Made by a program: the position numbers and the translations under genes. Under the pieces are notes generated by a model that saw only the letters and a program-made list of their open reading frames with translations, searched no databases and was not told the DNA's origin. A DNA stretch of 64,000 nt, taken from NCBI GenBank assembly GCA_001184205.1, contig LBMP01000001.1:539365-603364 (forward strand), read 5' to 3'. The stretch comes from Desulfocarbo indianensis (GTDB taxonomy: Bacteria > Desulfobacterota > Desulfarculia > Desulfarculales > Desulfarculaceae). Below are positions 1 through 11,737 of this stretch, piece by piece (position 1 is the stretch's first letter; the number at the start of each line of letters is the position of its first letter).

Positions 1-492
<492 letters not shown>

Positions 493-679
493 GGCTTGGA
501 ACCCTACCCCAATCCTAAAAAAACAGGGGCCCCGGCGGGAAATCCCGCCGCCCGGACCAAGGCTGCGAACGCCGGCGCCCGGACCGGACCGGACCAATAA
601 TAGCGAGCCCCTATGGTACCCCTCCCCGGCCCGGGAGGCAAACCTTGGTTTAGGCCGCGTAGTTCGCGCGTGTACGCCC

Positions 680-792
680 GCGCCGGACCCGGGCGCGAAG
701 CGCCCCTCGATCATGCCTCGGCATTTTTCATATGGGGCCCATGAACGCCAACCCGCTGTTCAATGCCGCCCGGTTATCATGAACTCCGCAGG

Positions 793-795
<3 letters not shown>
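680..795 (-). repeat. Interspersed 260-bp element, diverged copy 1 (5' half)
   Basis: Read on the minus strand, the element starts with the carB stop codon: TAGCCTGCGGAGTTCATGA, matching the element end consensus TAGCCCGCATATTTCATGA. For about 95 bases it follows the copy at 22160 closely, sharing CGGGCGGC, CCCATxATGAAAAA and GGCAT-ATCGAGGG blocks. A perfect GGGCGC/GCGCCC hairpin with loop TTC sits at about 688-705. Similarity fades below about 680, and no far-end inverted repeat is seen in the remaining gap (493-680), where I find no gene. This is the most diverged copy. Confidence 0.7.
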
Positions 796-4041
<3,246 letters not shown>

Positions 4042-4242
4042 TTACCTGTCTCGATGATGAGTCGTTTTTCGCGCCGGTTTGCGGTGAACCCTTGGGCGGC
4101 CGCGCCCGCCGTCAGTCCGCGGCCCCTCGGCTCCTCCTGGCGACTTTTCGCCCCCTGTCGGACCTCCCGCCCCCCCCGGCCCGCCCCCCCCGGCCCGCCG
4201 GCTTCACTCATACCAGCAAAGCGAAATTAAACCAAGGCCCTG

Positions 4243-5133
4243 CTAACGTTTGGGCTTGTAGCCCTCCACCAGCATGACTTTCAATAGCTCCAGGGGCGTG
4301 GCCAGGCCGTTCTTGTCCGCCGCTCCCTTGAGGGTGTCCTGGTGCCCCATGACGATGCCCGCCGCCTCAAGCCTGGCCTTGATGGCCTGCGGGGCCTGGC
4401 CGGCGGCCTGGGCCACGCCCTCCAGGGTCTTGTTGCCGACGCCGCTGCCGGCGAACAATTCCTCCACCTCCTGGGCGCTATAGCCGCGCCCGGCCGGAGC
4501 CTTGACTTGCACGACCTTTTGCAGGGGCTGGATCAGGGCGAAAAGCTCCATGGGCGAAAGCTGGTTGCGGCGGGCTATGTCCAGGACGGTGGCCTCGGGC
4601 CGGGCGTCCTGGACGCCCTTGGCCTCCAAAACGGCCAGCGCCTGAGGCAGGGGGATGCCCACTTTTTTGGCGAACACGCTGAGCTTCAATTCCTCGGCAT
4701 GGCCGAAGGGCGGCTCGTAGGCCGGGTCTTGCACCCAGACGGCCTTGAGATAGGCGTTGAAATCCAGAAGCCAGCTCAAGGGGGGGAAGGGCTTGACGCC
4801 GGCGGCCACCACCAGAAGCAAGGCCGCCAGGCTGATCCAAAGCTCTTTTTTGCGCCCCCGCATCTGGGCGGCCTTGCCCTTCAAGTAATTGAGGAAAGGC
4901 TTCCAGTTGAAATAGAGGTGGATGCCGGCCGCCGCCAGGAAAAGCAGGGAGCTGATGATATGAATGTTGTCCCATTGGGTTTTGCTCAGGCTGAGAAAGC
5001 GCCAATCGGTCCAATAGGCGATGCGGCCGTGGGGCATGAGATAGGCCACCAGGCCGGACACCCCCATGACCGCCAGGCCGGAGGCGCACAAGAGCGAGGT
5101 CAGACCGCGTCCGCTAAGTTTTTTGTCAGGCAT
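4243..5133 (-). CDS. DUF4405 membrane protein with soluble C-terminal half
   Basis: A 296-residue protein. The N-terminal third matches the DUF4405 pattern: one hydrophobic segment (about 12-32) ending in LMPHGR, then HIISSLLFLAAAGIHLYFNWKPF with spaced histidines that could hold haem as in small cytochrome b domains. A third hydrophobic segment follows at about 98-115 (SLAALLLVVAAGV). The rest is soluble and looks like two or three small helical repeats (SAQEVEELFAGSGVGNKTLEGVAQAAG; ATVLDIARRNQLSP). It lies between the STAS-like gene and carB, 25 bases after the former. Role unknown; a membrane redox or sensing role is inference from the histidines. The 200 bases upstream toward carB are C-rich simple sequence. 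Confidence 0.7.
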   Translation of the reverse strand: MPDKKLSGRGLTSLLCASGLAVMGVSGLVAYLMPHGRIAYWTDWRFLSLSKTQWDNIHIISSLLFLAAAGIHLYFNWKPFLNYLKGKAAQMRGRKKELWISLAALLLVVAAGVKPFPPLSWLLDFNAYLKAVWVQDPAYEPPFGHAEELKLSVFAKKVGIPLPQALAVLEAKGVQDARPEATVLDIARRNQLSPMELFALIQPLQKVVQVKAPAGRGYSAQEVEELFAGSGVGNKTLEGVAQAAGQAPQAIKARLEAAGIVMGHQDTLKGAADKNGLATPLELLKVMLVEGYKPKR

Positions 5134-5158
5134 GGCGCCGGCTCCTTCGTCCGTTTGC

Positions 5159-5539
5159 TCAACTTGGGCCGCCCTGCGCCAGCCATTCCAGGGCCTGCTC
5201 CAGGGAGCGGAACACCCCGAACTGGGTGGGCAGGCCCTCGGCGAAGACCTCGCCCATCCTGGCCAGGCCGTAATCCGCGTCCCTGGGAGCCACCAGGGCG
5301 GTCCGGCCCTCGGCGCGGATGAAATTATTCTGCTCCATGAACCTGATCAGCCCCCGCACGTCCTGGGTGGCCAGCCGCTGCAAGTCGGCCTGACGCAAAT
5401 CCCACAGCACGCATCTGGTGGGGCCGCCTTCATAGAACGAAGCTATGGCCTCTTCCAACTCCCGGCGGCCGACGGCGCCCCTCACCTCGAAAAAGGTGAG
5501 GTTTTGCTCCAGGTCCCTTTTTATGGTGATGGCTTCCAT
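5159..5539 (-). CDS. STAS/SpoIIAA-like protein
   Basis: A 126-residue soluble protein that reads like the SpoIIAA-like/STAS superfamily: beta strand TFFEVRGAVGRRELEEAI, then RCVLWDLRQADLQRLATQDVRGLIRFM, the strand-helix pattern of an anti-sigma-factor-antagonist fold, and a C-terminal FRSLEQALEWL helix. Such proteins often act as protein-interaction modules or lipid-binding domains. No catalytic motif is visible. The gene sits 62 bases after carA and 25 bases before the DUF4405 gene on the same strand, so it is probably co-transcribed, but nothing links it to carbamoyl phosphate. Family call moderate; function unknown. Confidence 0.65.
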   Translation of the reverse strand: MEAITIKRDLEQNLTFFEVRGAVGRRELEEAIASFYEGGPTRCVLWDLRQADLQRLATQDVRGLIRFMEQNNFIRAEGRTALVAPRDADYGLARMGEVFAEGLPTQFGVFRSLEQALEWLAQGGPS

Positions 5540-5601
5540 AAGTTTCCCGGCCCGGGGCGGGCCGTCCCCGGCCGATCCCCAACCCCACCGACTGGCGCGT
5601 T

Positions 5602-6768
5602 TCAGGCGGCGCTGGGAAGGCCGCCTCCCCGCATGAGGTCCACGAAACGATCGAACAGATAATCCGCGTCATGGGGTCCGGGGCTGGCCTCAGGATGATA
5701 TTGCACGCAAAACAGAGGCAGCTTTTTGTGGCTCAGGCCCTCCAGGGTGCGGTCGTTCAGGTTGACATGGGTCATGACCACGTCCGGGTCCTCGATGCTG
5801 GCGGAATCCACGCAAAAGCCGTGGTTCTGGCTGGTTATCTCCACCTTGGCCGTGGCCAGGTCCATGACCGGCTGGTTGGCGCCCCGGTGGCCGAATTTCA
5901 GCTTGTAGGTCTTGCCGCCCAGGGCCTGGCCTATCATCTGGTGCCCCAGGCAGATGCCGAAGATGGGCAGCCGGCCCATGAGGGCGCGCACGCACTGCAC
6001 CACGTAGGTCACCGGCTCCGGGTCGCCCGGCCCGTTGCTGAGGAACAGGCCGTCGGGCTGAAGCTTGGCGATGACCTCGGCCGGGGTGAAGGCGGGCACC
6101 ACCAAGACCTTCAGGTTGCGGGCCGCCAGGCGGCGCAGGATGTTGTATTTCACTCCGCAATCCAGGGCCACCACCTTGAACCCGCCCGCGCCGCCTTTCC
6201 ATATGGCCTCGGGGTCGAACTCGCCGCCCAGGTCGATTTCCGGGCCGGGGCGGCCCTCCAGCCAGCGGTAGGCCTTGGGGCAGGTCACTTCCCTGACCAA
6301 ATCCACCCCCACCAAGCCGGGGCCGCTGTTGGCCTTTTTGCGCAGGCTCGCGGGGTCCAGGTCTTCCGTGGAAAGCACGCCCTGCATGGCCCCGCCGATG
6401 CGCAGATGGCGGGTGAGCGCCCTGGTGTCCAGGCCCTCCACCCCCATCACCCCGGCCTCTTCCAGATAGGACCGCAGGCTCTGCCGCGAGCGGAAATTGG
6501 AAGGAAAGTCTATGTATTCCTTGACTAAAAAGGCGCTGACCTGCACCCGGGCGCTTTCCACGTCCTCGGGGTTGGCGCCATAGTTGCCGATGAGGGGATA
6601 GGTCATGGCCACCATCTGGCCCCGGTAGGAAGGATCGGTGAGCACCTCTTGATAACCGGTCATGGCCGTGTTGAAGCAGACCTCGGCCTTCACCTCGCCC
6701 GAGCCCGCGAAAGCCCGGCAGGGAAACGCCGCGCCATCTTCCAGTACCAGCAAAGCCTTTTGGGCCAT
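5602..6768 (-). CDS. carA: Carbamoyl-phosphate synthase small subunit
   Basis: Glutaminase subunit that supplies ammonia to CarB. The 388 residues are full length: N-terminal CarA-specific domain ([42 protein letters not shown]) and a C-terminal class I glutamine amidotransferase domain with the nucleophile elbow [18 protein letters not shown], the oxyanion region [10 protein letters not shown], and the His/Glu pair in [15 protein letters not shown]. It starts at an ATG and heads a minus-strand run carA - STAS-like - DUF4405 - carB - purF. Confidence 0.97.
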   Translation of the reverse strand: MAQKALLVLEDGAAFPCRAFAGSGEVKAEVCFNTAMTGYQEVLTDPSYRGQMVAMTYPLIGNYGANPEDVESARVQVSAFLVKEYIDFPSNFRSRQSLRSYLEEAGVMGVEGLDTRALTRHLRIGGAMQGVLSTEDLDPASLRKKANSGPGLVGVDLVREVTCPKAYRWLEGRPGPEIDLGGEFDPEAIWKGGAGGFKVVALDCGVKYNILRRLAARNLKVLVVPAFTPAEVIAKLQPDGLFLSNGPGDPEPVTYVVQCVRALMGRLPIFGICLGHQMIGQALGGKTYKLKFGHRGANQPVMDLATAKVEITSQNHGFCVDSASIEDPDVVMTHVNLNDRTLEGLSHKKLPLFCVQYHPEASPGPHDADYLFDRFVDLMRGGGLPSAA

Positions 6769-6908
6769 AAAAAGTCCTTATCGGGTTTCAGGTGTAAAGC
6801 AAATCACCCTAACTAGCGCTTATCGCAAGCCATTGCCGCCCTGGCCGCGGTTTGGGGGCCTTGCCTAAATCCCACCCGGCGCCTTGGCGGCCCCCCTTAG
6901 CGCCGGGG

Positions 6909-8144
6909 TCAGCGCGCCTCGGCCAGCCCCTGCACCACCAGCGAACGGTCCAGGGGGTTGACGTTTTCCACGATGAACCGGCGCACCGCCTCGCCCAGGG
7001 GATTGCCCTGTTTGTAGCACATAAAGCCCAATTTGACACCCAGGGCCTTGGCCGCGCGGGAGGCCAAAAGGGGCCAAACCGCCCCCAGGTCGCCGATCAG
7101 GGGCAGCGAGCCGGGCAGGCGGGCGAAACCGCTCATTTCCATGCGGAAAGGCAGCTTCAGCCCCGCGGCCTTGGGCAGGCCCCGGTCGATGGCGCGGCCC
7201 ACGGCCCCCTTGCGGCGCTCCAGGTCCCAGGCCCTTTGCAGGGCCGGGTCCAGGTCTATGCGCAAAATCGCCTTGTCGCGCAGGGAATAGGTGAACTGGC
7301 CCTCGTGGCGGGACCAGATGCCGTGGCCGGTGAAAAGCTCGAAGGGGCCGTCGTGAATTTCCTGGGCCAGGGCCAGGCCGGATTCGATGATGAGATCGGC
7401 CGAGGCCAGGAGCCGGGCCACCCTGGCCGAGCGCTCGGCCACGCTGATGGAATCCCCCACGGCCAGGCCCACCTGGCCGCCGCCCACCAACTGGGGCACG
7501 GTGACCAGGCAGGGGACTTCCCGGCGGGCGCAGGCCCCCAGCATGGTCAGGGGATGGCAGCCCCAGCCCGCCAGCTCCTCCAGGGGACGCCCGTTGGCCC
7601 GGGCCAGGGAGGCCAGCTCCTGGGCCGCGCGCTCCACCCACAGGCCGGTGGGGTAGGCCAGGTTGCCGGCCACCTTGATTATCTCGCGGCCGGGCGCGGC
7701 CAGCATGCGGCGATAGAGGTCCAAGTCGATCACGGTCTGGGCTTGCAGGCTGGCCAGCTCCTCGGAGCCCAAAAGCGCGGCCTCCAGCTTGCCGTCGGCG
7801 GGCAGCACCTCGGGCCCCAGGCCCAGGCGGCGGCCCTCCACCCGGCGCACCCGCTCCAATACCCCGGCCATCTCGTGGCCCACCACCGCCGAGGAGGTGA
7901 GCACCCCGTCCACCAGGCCCAGGCGCACCAGCTCGGCGATCTGGCAGGTGACGCCCTCGTGCAGGTTGGGGCCGGAGCCGGTGGCCACCACCACCCGCCC
8001 CCCGCGCCGCTTGACGCCGGCCCACAGGCGCACGGCCTTGCCCAGCCCGGCGAGGGTCGCTTCGGGCAGGGTCCGGCTCAGCTCGGCCAGGGCGGCGGGC
8101 CCCACCTTGGGCGGCGCGGCGGCCGCGGCGCGGCGGCGTTTCAT
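6909..8144 (-). CDS. Unrecognised conserved-looking protein, possibly nucleotide-binding
   Basis: A 411-residue soluble protein; the ATG at 8144 overlaps the waaA stop (ATGA), so the two are translationally coupled. It has a glycine-rich strand-loop VVVATGSGPNLHEG followed by TCQIAELVRLGLVDGVLTSSAVVGHEM, then AGNLAYPTGLWVERAAQELA, VPQLVGGGQVGLAVGDSISVAERSARVARLL, and LFTGHGIWSRHEGQFTYSL. The layout faintly recalls the deoxyhypusine-synthase-like NAD-binding fold, but the active-site lysine region is not evident and I would not assign that function. Position between waaA and carA suggests nothing definite. The N terminus MKRRRAAAAAPPK is basic and low-complexity. Confidence 0.6.
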   Translation of the reverse strand: MKRRRAAAAAPPKVGPAALAELSRTLPEATLAGLGKAVRLWAGVKRRGGRVVVATGSGPNLHEGVTCQIAELVRLGLVDGVLTSSAVVGHEMAGVLERVRRVEGRRLGLGPEVLPADGKLEAALLGSEELASLQAQTVIDLDLYRRMLAAPGREIIKVAGNLAYPTGLWVERAAQELASLARANGRPLEELAGWGCHPLTMLGACARREVPCLVTVPQLVGGGQVGLAVGDSISVAERSARVARLLASADLIIESGLALAQEIHDGPFELFTGHGIWSRHEGQFTYSLRDKAILRIDLDPALQRAWDLERRKGAVGRAIDRGLPKAAGLKLPFRMEMSGFARLPGSLPLIGDLGAVWPLLASRAAKALGVKLGFMCYKQGNPLGEAVRRFIVENVNPLDRSLVVQGLAEAR

Positions 8145-9445
8145 GACAGGGCTCCTCGCGTTTCCAGCTCGCGCAAGATCAGTCGGGCCGCGGCTCCGGC
8201 CGAGCCGGACCAGCGCTCCACCACCCGGCGGGCGGCTTCGCCCCTTTGGGCGGCCTCGGCGGGCCGGGCCAGGACCCGGCCCCAAAAGGCGGCCAAATCC
8301 TCGGCCCCGGCCAGGCGGATTGCCGCGCCGGCCTCTTCCAGGGCCTGGGCCGCGTCGGCGAAATCTTCCATGGATTCACCATAGCACACGGGCAGACCCC
8401 AGGCCGCCGGCTCCATGGGGTTCTGCCCGCCCAGGGGAACCAGGCTGGCCCCCAAAAAGGCCGCCCGCGCCAAGCCGTAAAGGGGCATGAGCACCCCCAT
8501 GGCGTCCACCACCACCACCCGGCAGTCGGGCCGCCGGGGTTGATCGTCGCTCAGGCCGCTCCAAAGCCGGGCCTTGAGCCCCCTGGCCCCGCAGGCCTCC
8601 AGCCAGCGGGGGGCCTTTTCCACGTGGCGCGGCGCGGCGATAAGCACCGCCTGGGGATGCTCCGGGAGAAGCCGGGCGAAAGCGGAAAGCACCGGCTCCT
8701 CCTCGCCGCCGCGCACGCTGCCCGCCGCCAGGAGCGGGGCCCGGCCCAGGGCCAGGCGCGGGGCCAGGTCTTGGGCGGCCCGGGGCCGGGCCCGCCGCGC
8801 CAGGCCGGCGTACTTGGCGTTGCCGTCGATGGACACCCTGGCCGGGTCCGCGCCCAGGGCCAGCGCCCTTTGCGCGTCCGCCTCGCCGATCATGGAAAGC
8901 CGGTCGAAGCGGCGCAGGGCGGGCTTCACCAGCCAGCGCAGCTTCTCGTAGCGCGGGAAGCTGCGGGGGCTCAGGCGGCCGTTCAGCAAGAGGAGCGAGC
9001 TGCCCCGGCTTTGCAGCCAGGCCAAGAGGTTGGGCCAGAGCTCGGTCTCCAGGGAGGCGTAGACCTGGGGCCTTATCTTGGCCGCCGCCGCCATCACCGC
9101 CCAGGGCAGATCCAGGGGAAAGGCGGCCACCGCCGCCCGCTGGGCGAAAACCTCGCGGGCCTTTTCCAGGCCCTTGGCGGTGCTGGAAGTGACGGTGAGG
9201 TTCAGGCGGGGCGCTGCGGCGAAAAGCTCCTCGGCGATGGCCGCGGCCACGCTGACCTCGCCCACGCTAACCGCCTGCAGCCACACCCGGGGGCCGGGCC
9301 GGGCCGGGGCCAGATGGCGGTAGAGGCCCACCCGGGGCCATAGCTCGCCCCAGCGGCCGGCAAGCCGGGAGGCCAGCCACACCGGAGGCAGAAAAGCCGA
9401 GGCCGCGCCGGCCGCCAGGTTGTAGAGCATCAGGGAAGGTTCCAT
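8141..9445 (-). CDS. waaA: 3-deoxy-D-manno-octulosonic acid (Kdo) transferase
   Basis: Adds Kdo from CMP-Kdo to lipid A precursor at the inner face of the inner membrane, indicating an LPS outer membrane. Typical KdtA features: N-terminal membrane helix (MLYNLAAGAASAFLPPVWLA), WLQAVSVGEVSVA, LTVTSSTAKGLEKA, ASLETELWPNLL, LLLNGRLSPRSFPRYEKL, and the CMP-Kdo site FLGASLVPLGGQNPMEPAAWGLPVCYG. Length 434 is usual. Start is uncertain: a TTG at 9496 and ATGs at 9445 and 9430 are in frame with no convincing ribosome site; the family usually begins close to MLYN, so 9445 was taken. Confidence 0.93.
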   Translation of the reverse strand: MEPSLMLYNLAAGAASAFLPPVWLASRLAGRWGELWPRVGLYRHLAPARPGPRVWLQAVSVGEVSVAAAIAEELFAAAPRLNLTVTSSTAKGLEKAREVFAQRAAVAAFPLDLPWAVMAAAAKIRPQVYASLETELWPNLLAWLQSRGSSLLLLNGRLSPRSFPRYEKLRWLVKPALRRFDRLSMIGEADAQRALALGADPARVSIDGNAKYAGLARRARPRAAQDLAPRLALGRAPLLAAGSVRGGEEEPVLSAFARLLPEHPQAVLIAAPRHVEKAPRWLEACGARGLKARLWSGLSDDQPRRPDCRVVVVDAMGVLMPLYGLARAAFLGASLVPLGGQNPMEPAAWGLPVCYGESMEDFADAAQALEEAGAAIRLAGAEDLAAFWGRVLARPAEAAQRGEAARRVVERWSGSAGAAARLILRELETRGALS

Positions 9446-9550
9446 ATAGTGGAAAACCGCCCGGCCGGACCGGGCCCGCCATGAGGATTTCAGCAACCTA
9501 AGCCCCGCCGGGGGTTAAAAAGACCTGCCGCTTTTGGGCCCCCCCGGCCG

Positions 9551-10177
9551 CTATAAATATCCCAGGTCCTTGAGCCGCTCCACCACCCGCGCTTCTTCCT
9601 CGGGGGTGTAGGCGCTCTGCCGGCCCTCGCCCCGCTCCCCGCCTCCGGGGGGAATCAGGCCCGCGCCCTCCAGCCAGGCCAGAATGCGCCCCAGGGATTC
9701 TTGCGGCCCCTCGGCCCCGGTGGGGCAGACCACCTCCGCCGCCTCGGGCGGCTCAAAGGGATCGTCCAGGCCGGTGAAGCCCTTGATCTCCCCGGCCAGG
9801 GCCCGCTGGTAGAGGCCGCTTTGGTCGCGGTTTACCAGGGTCTCCAGGGGGCAATCCAGAAAAACCTCCACGAAGGGGCTCAGGAGCCCGCGCAGCTCCC
9901 GGCGCAGATCCGCGTAAGGCGCGATCTGGCCCACCACGCAAGAAACGCCGTGGCGGTTCAGCATGGCCGCCAGCCGGGCGGTGCGCAGGCAGGCGGCCCG
10001 GCGCTCATCCGCCGCGTGCCCCAGTTCCGGCCACAGCTCGCCGCGCAGCTCGCCGCCGTCCAGGCGCTCCACCGCCAGGCCCCGGCCGGCCAGCTCCCGG
10101 CGCAGCTCCAGCCCCAGGGTGGTCTTGCCGGCCCGGGGAGGGCCGCAGAGCCAAGCCGTGAACGCGGGAAAACTCAT
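9551..10177 (-). CDS. Adenylylsulfate kinase-like protein with sulfatase-type tail
   Basis: A 208-residue APS-kinase-family protein, predicted to phosphorylate APS to PAPS. P-loop GPPRAGKTT at about 12-20; VGQIAPYADLRRELR; EVFLDCPLETLVNRDQSGLYQRALAGEIKGFTGLDDPFEPPE is canonical. The usual LDGDxxR is LDGGELRGEL, one substitution in the APS-binding region. The last about 20 residues (YTPEEEARVVERLKDLGYL) are not part of APS kinase; the same kind of tail closes many sulfatase and phosphodiesterase proteins. The next gene upstream in the same operon (19 bases away) is such an alkaline-phosphatase-superfamily protein, which itself lacks the tail. A PAPS role in modifying a surface polymer is inference. 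Confidence 0.85.
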   Translation of the reverse strand: MSFPAFTAWLCGPPRAGKTTLGLELRRELAGRGLAVERLDGGELRGELWPELGHAADERRAACLRTARLAAMLNRHGVSCVVGQIAPYADLRRELRGLLSPFVEVFLDCPLETLVNRDQSGLYQRALAGEIKGFTGLDDPFEPPEAAEVVCPTGAEGPQESLGRILAWLEGAGLIPPGGGERGEGRQSAYTPEEEARVVERLKDLGYL

Positions 10178-10196
10178 GGCCGAAAGCGGGCGGACA

Positions 10197-11555
10197 TCAC
10201 AGCAGGGACCGCCCCTCCAGGGAGGCCGGCGGCGCCAAATCCAAAAGCCGGAGCACGGTGGGCGCGATGTCCATGAGCGAAACCGGCCCTTGCGCGTCCA
10301 GGGCCTTGACGTCCTTCACCAGCACGAAAGCGCCCTCGGTGGTGTGCATGCCCGGCAGCTCGGGCGGACCCAAAAGGCCGGGTCCGTCCAGGTTGGCCTT
10401 GAGATCGAAGCCGGGCATGGGCTCCACGATGAGGTCCGCCGCCCTTTTGAGCTGGCCGCCGGAGTAGAGCTCCTCCCGGCGGTGCACCTTGCGCACCATC
10501 TGCTCGCCGGTGTCGGGATGGGTGAGCCCGGAAAGCCGGTGCACCAGTTCCTCGCGCAGCTCCTCGTAGGGCTTGCCCCGCTCCACCGAGCCGCGCTCCT
10601 CGCGGCCCTTGAGATTCAAGTATATCCTGCCGGGAATCAGGCTGTAGGCGCGCGACTCCTGGTGCAGGTTCAGGAGCTCCTTCTTGCCGCGCCCGAAGAG
10701 CAGATAGCCGTTTTTTTCCAGCCATTGGTTGAGATAGAGGTTGGCCCTGGTGCGGGCGAAGCCGTGGTCGCTCACCACCATGAGCTGGCAGCCCTCGGGC
10801 AACAGATTGGCCAACTCGCCCAGGTAGGAATCCAGCCGGCGGTAGAAATCCAGGAACTCGCCGCTCAAGCCCTCTCCGCCTTCCTCGCGGTCGGCCCACA
10901 GGAAATGATTGATGCGGTCGGTGGCCATCACGTGCAGGTGGAAGTAATCCCAGGGCTCGGACTGCATCAGCTTGAAGGCGGTGACGAAGCGGCGGGAAAG
11001 GGTCTCGTCCAAATCCGCCAGAAAGGCGGCGGTGTCCTCCCTGGCCAGGGAGGTGTCCACGTCTATGCGGTAATCCAGCTCCATGAGCCTGGGCGCCAGC
11101 TCCACCGGATAGGTGGCCTTGCCCAATTCCGGGCTCAGGAAGCAGGAGATCATGAACCCCTCCACCTCCTTGGGCGGATAGGTAAGCGGCAGGTTGATCA
11201 CCCCCACCCGCCGGCCGGCGCGGCCGACGATATCCCACAGGGTGGGCACCTTGAGGTCGCGGGCGTCGGGAATGTGCACCCGGAAGGGGTTGGGCTCGCG
11301 GTCCACGAAGCCGTAAACCCCATGGCGGCCGGGGTTCTGGCCGGTGGCGTAGGTGGCCCAGGCCACGGTGCTCACCGCCGGCAGGGTGGTCAGCATGGGG
11401 CTCACCGCGCTTCCGGCCATCATGCCGCCTAAATTGGGCATCACGCCCTGGGCGGCCAGGTTGTGGGCGAATTCCAGGCCCACGCCGTCCAGCCCCAGGA
11501 CGAAAACCCGATCAGTTTGAGAGCCGCGACCGAAAAGGCGTTTGAGAAAACCCAC
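10197..11555 (-). CDS. Alkaline-phosphatase-superfamily phosphodiesterase
   Basis: A 452-residue type I phosphodiesterase/nucleotide pyrophosphatase-like protein. The first metal Asp is in VFVLGLDGVG (about 18-27); the nucleophile region is PAVSTVAWATYATGQNPGRHGVYGF; DYFHLHVMATDRINHFLW and LMVVSDHGFARTRANLYLNQWL carry further metal ligands; GMHTTEGAFVLV near the C terminus supplies the last His. No signal peptide, so likely cytoplasmic or membrane-peripheral. Starts GTG at 11555 with AGGGGA ahead. Substrate unknown. It heads the minus-strand run with the APS-kinase-like gene, waaA and the unknown gene, and is divergent from ileS. Confidence 0.85.
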   Translation of the reverse strand: MGFLKRLFGRGSQTDRVFVLGLDGVGLEFAHNLAAQGVMPNLGGMMAGSAVSPMLTTLPAVSTVAWATYATGQNPGRHGVYGFVDREPNPFRVHIPDARDLKVPTLWDIVGRAGRRVGVINLPLTYPPKEVEGFMISCFLSPELGKATYPVELAPRLMELDYRIDVDTSLAREDTAAFLADLDETLSRRFVTAFKLMQSEPWDYFHLHVMATDRINHFLWADREEGGEGLSGEFLDFYRRLDSYLGELANLLPEGCQLMVVSDHGFARTRANLYLNQWLEKNGYLLFGRGKKELLNLHQESRAYSLIPGRIYLNLKGREERGSVERGKPYEELREELVHRLSGLTHPDTGEQMVRKVHRREELYSGGQLKRAADLIVEPMPGFDLKANLDGPGLLGPPELPGMHTTEGAFVLVKDVKALDAQGPVSLMDIAPTVLRLLDLAPPASLEGRSLL

Positions 11556-11662
11556 TTAAATCCCCTGTCCTCAAAGCATTTTGCTCCAAACTCTATAGCC
11601 AGCCACTTGGCAAGTCAAGGGCTTTGCCCCTCCGCCCCCGCCGGGAGCCGCCGCGGGCGGCC

Positions 11663-11690
11663 TTGACTTCGCCCACTCATGTGGTACATA
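11663..11690 (+). promoter_or_regulatory. Candidate sigma-70 promoter of ileS
   Basis: TTGACT (11663-11668), 16-base spacer, TACATA (11685-11690), ending 47 bases before the ileS start. The TTGAC lies inside CCTTGAC (11661-11667), which pairs with GTCAAGG at 11614-11620, a 7-bp inverted repeat. I looked for T-box features and saw none. Confidence 0.45.
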
Positions 11691-11737
11691 GCGAAGATTC
11701 TAGGCATTTATTCCCTCTAGCCGTCCGAGGACTTCCC

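Noticed and set aside
11556-11737. T-box leader of ileS
   Set aside because: No recognisable T-box sequence or specifier loop in the 180 bases; only a sigma-70-like promoter and a small inverted repeat.
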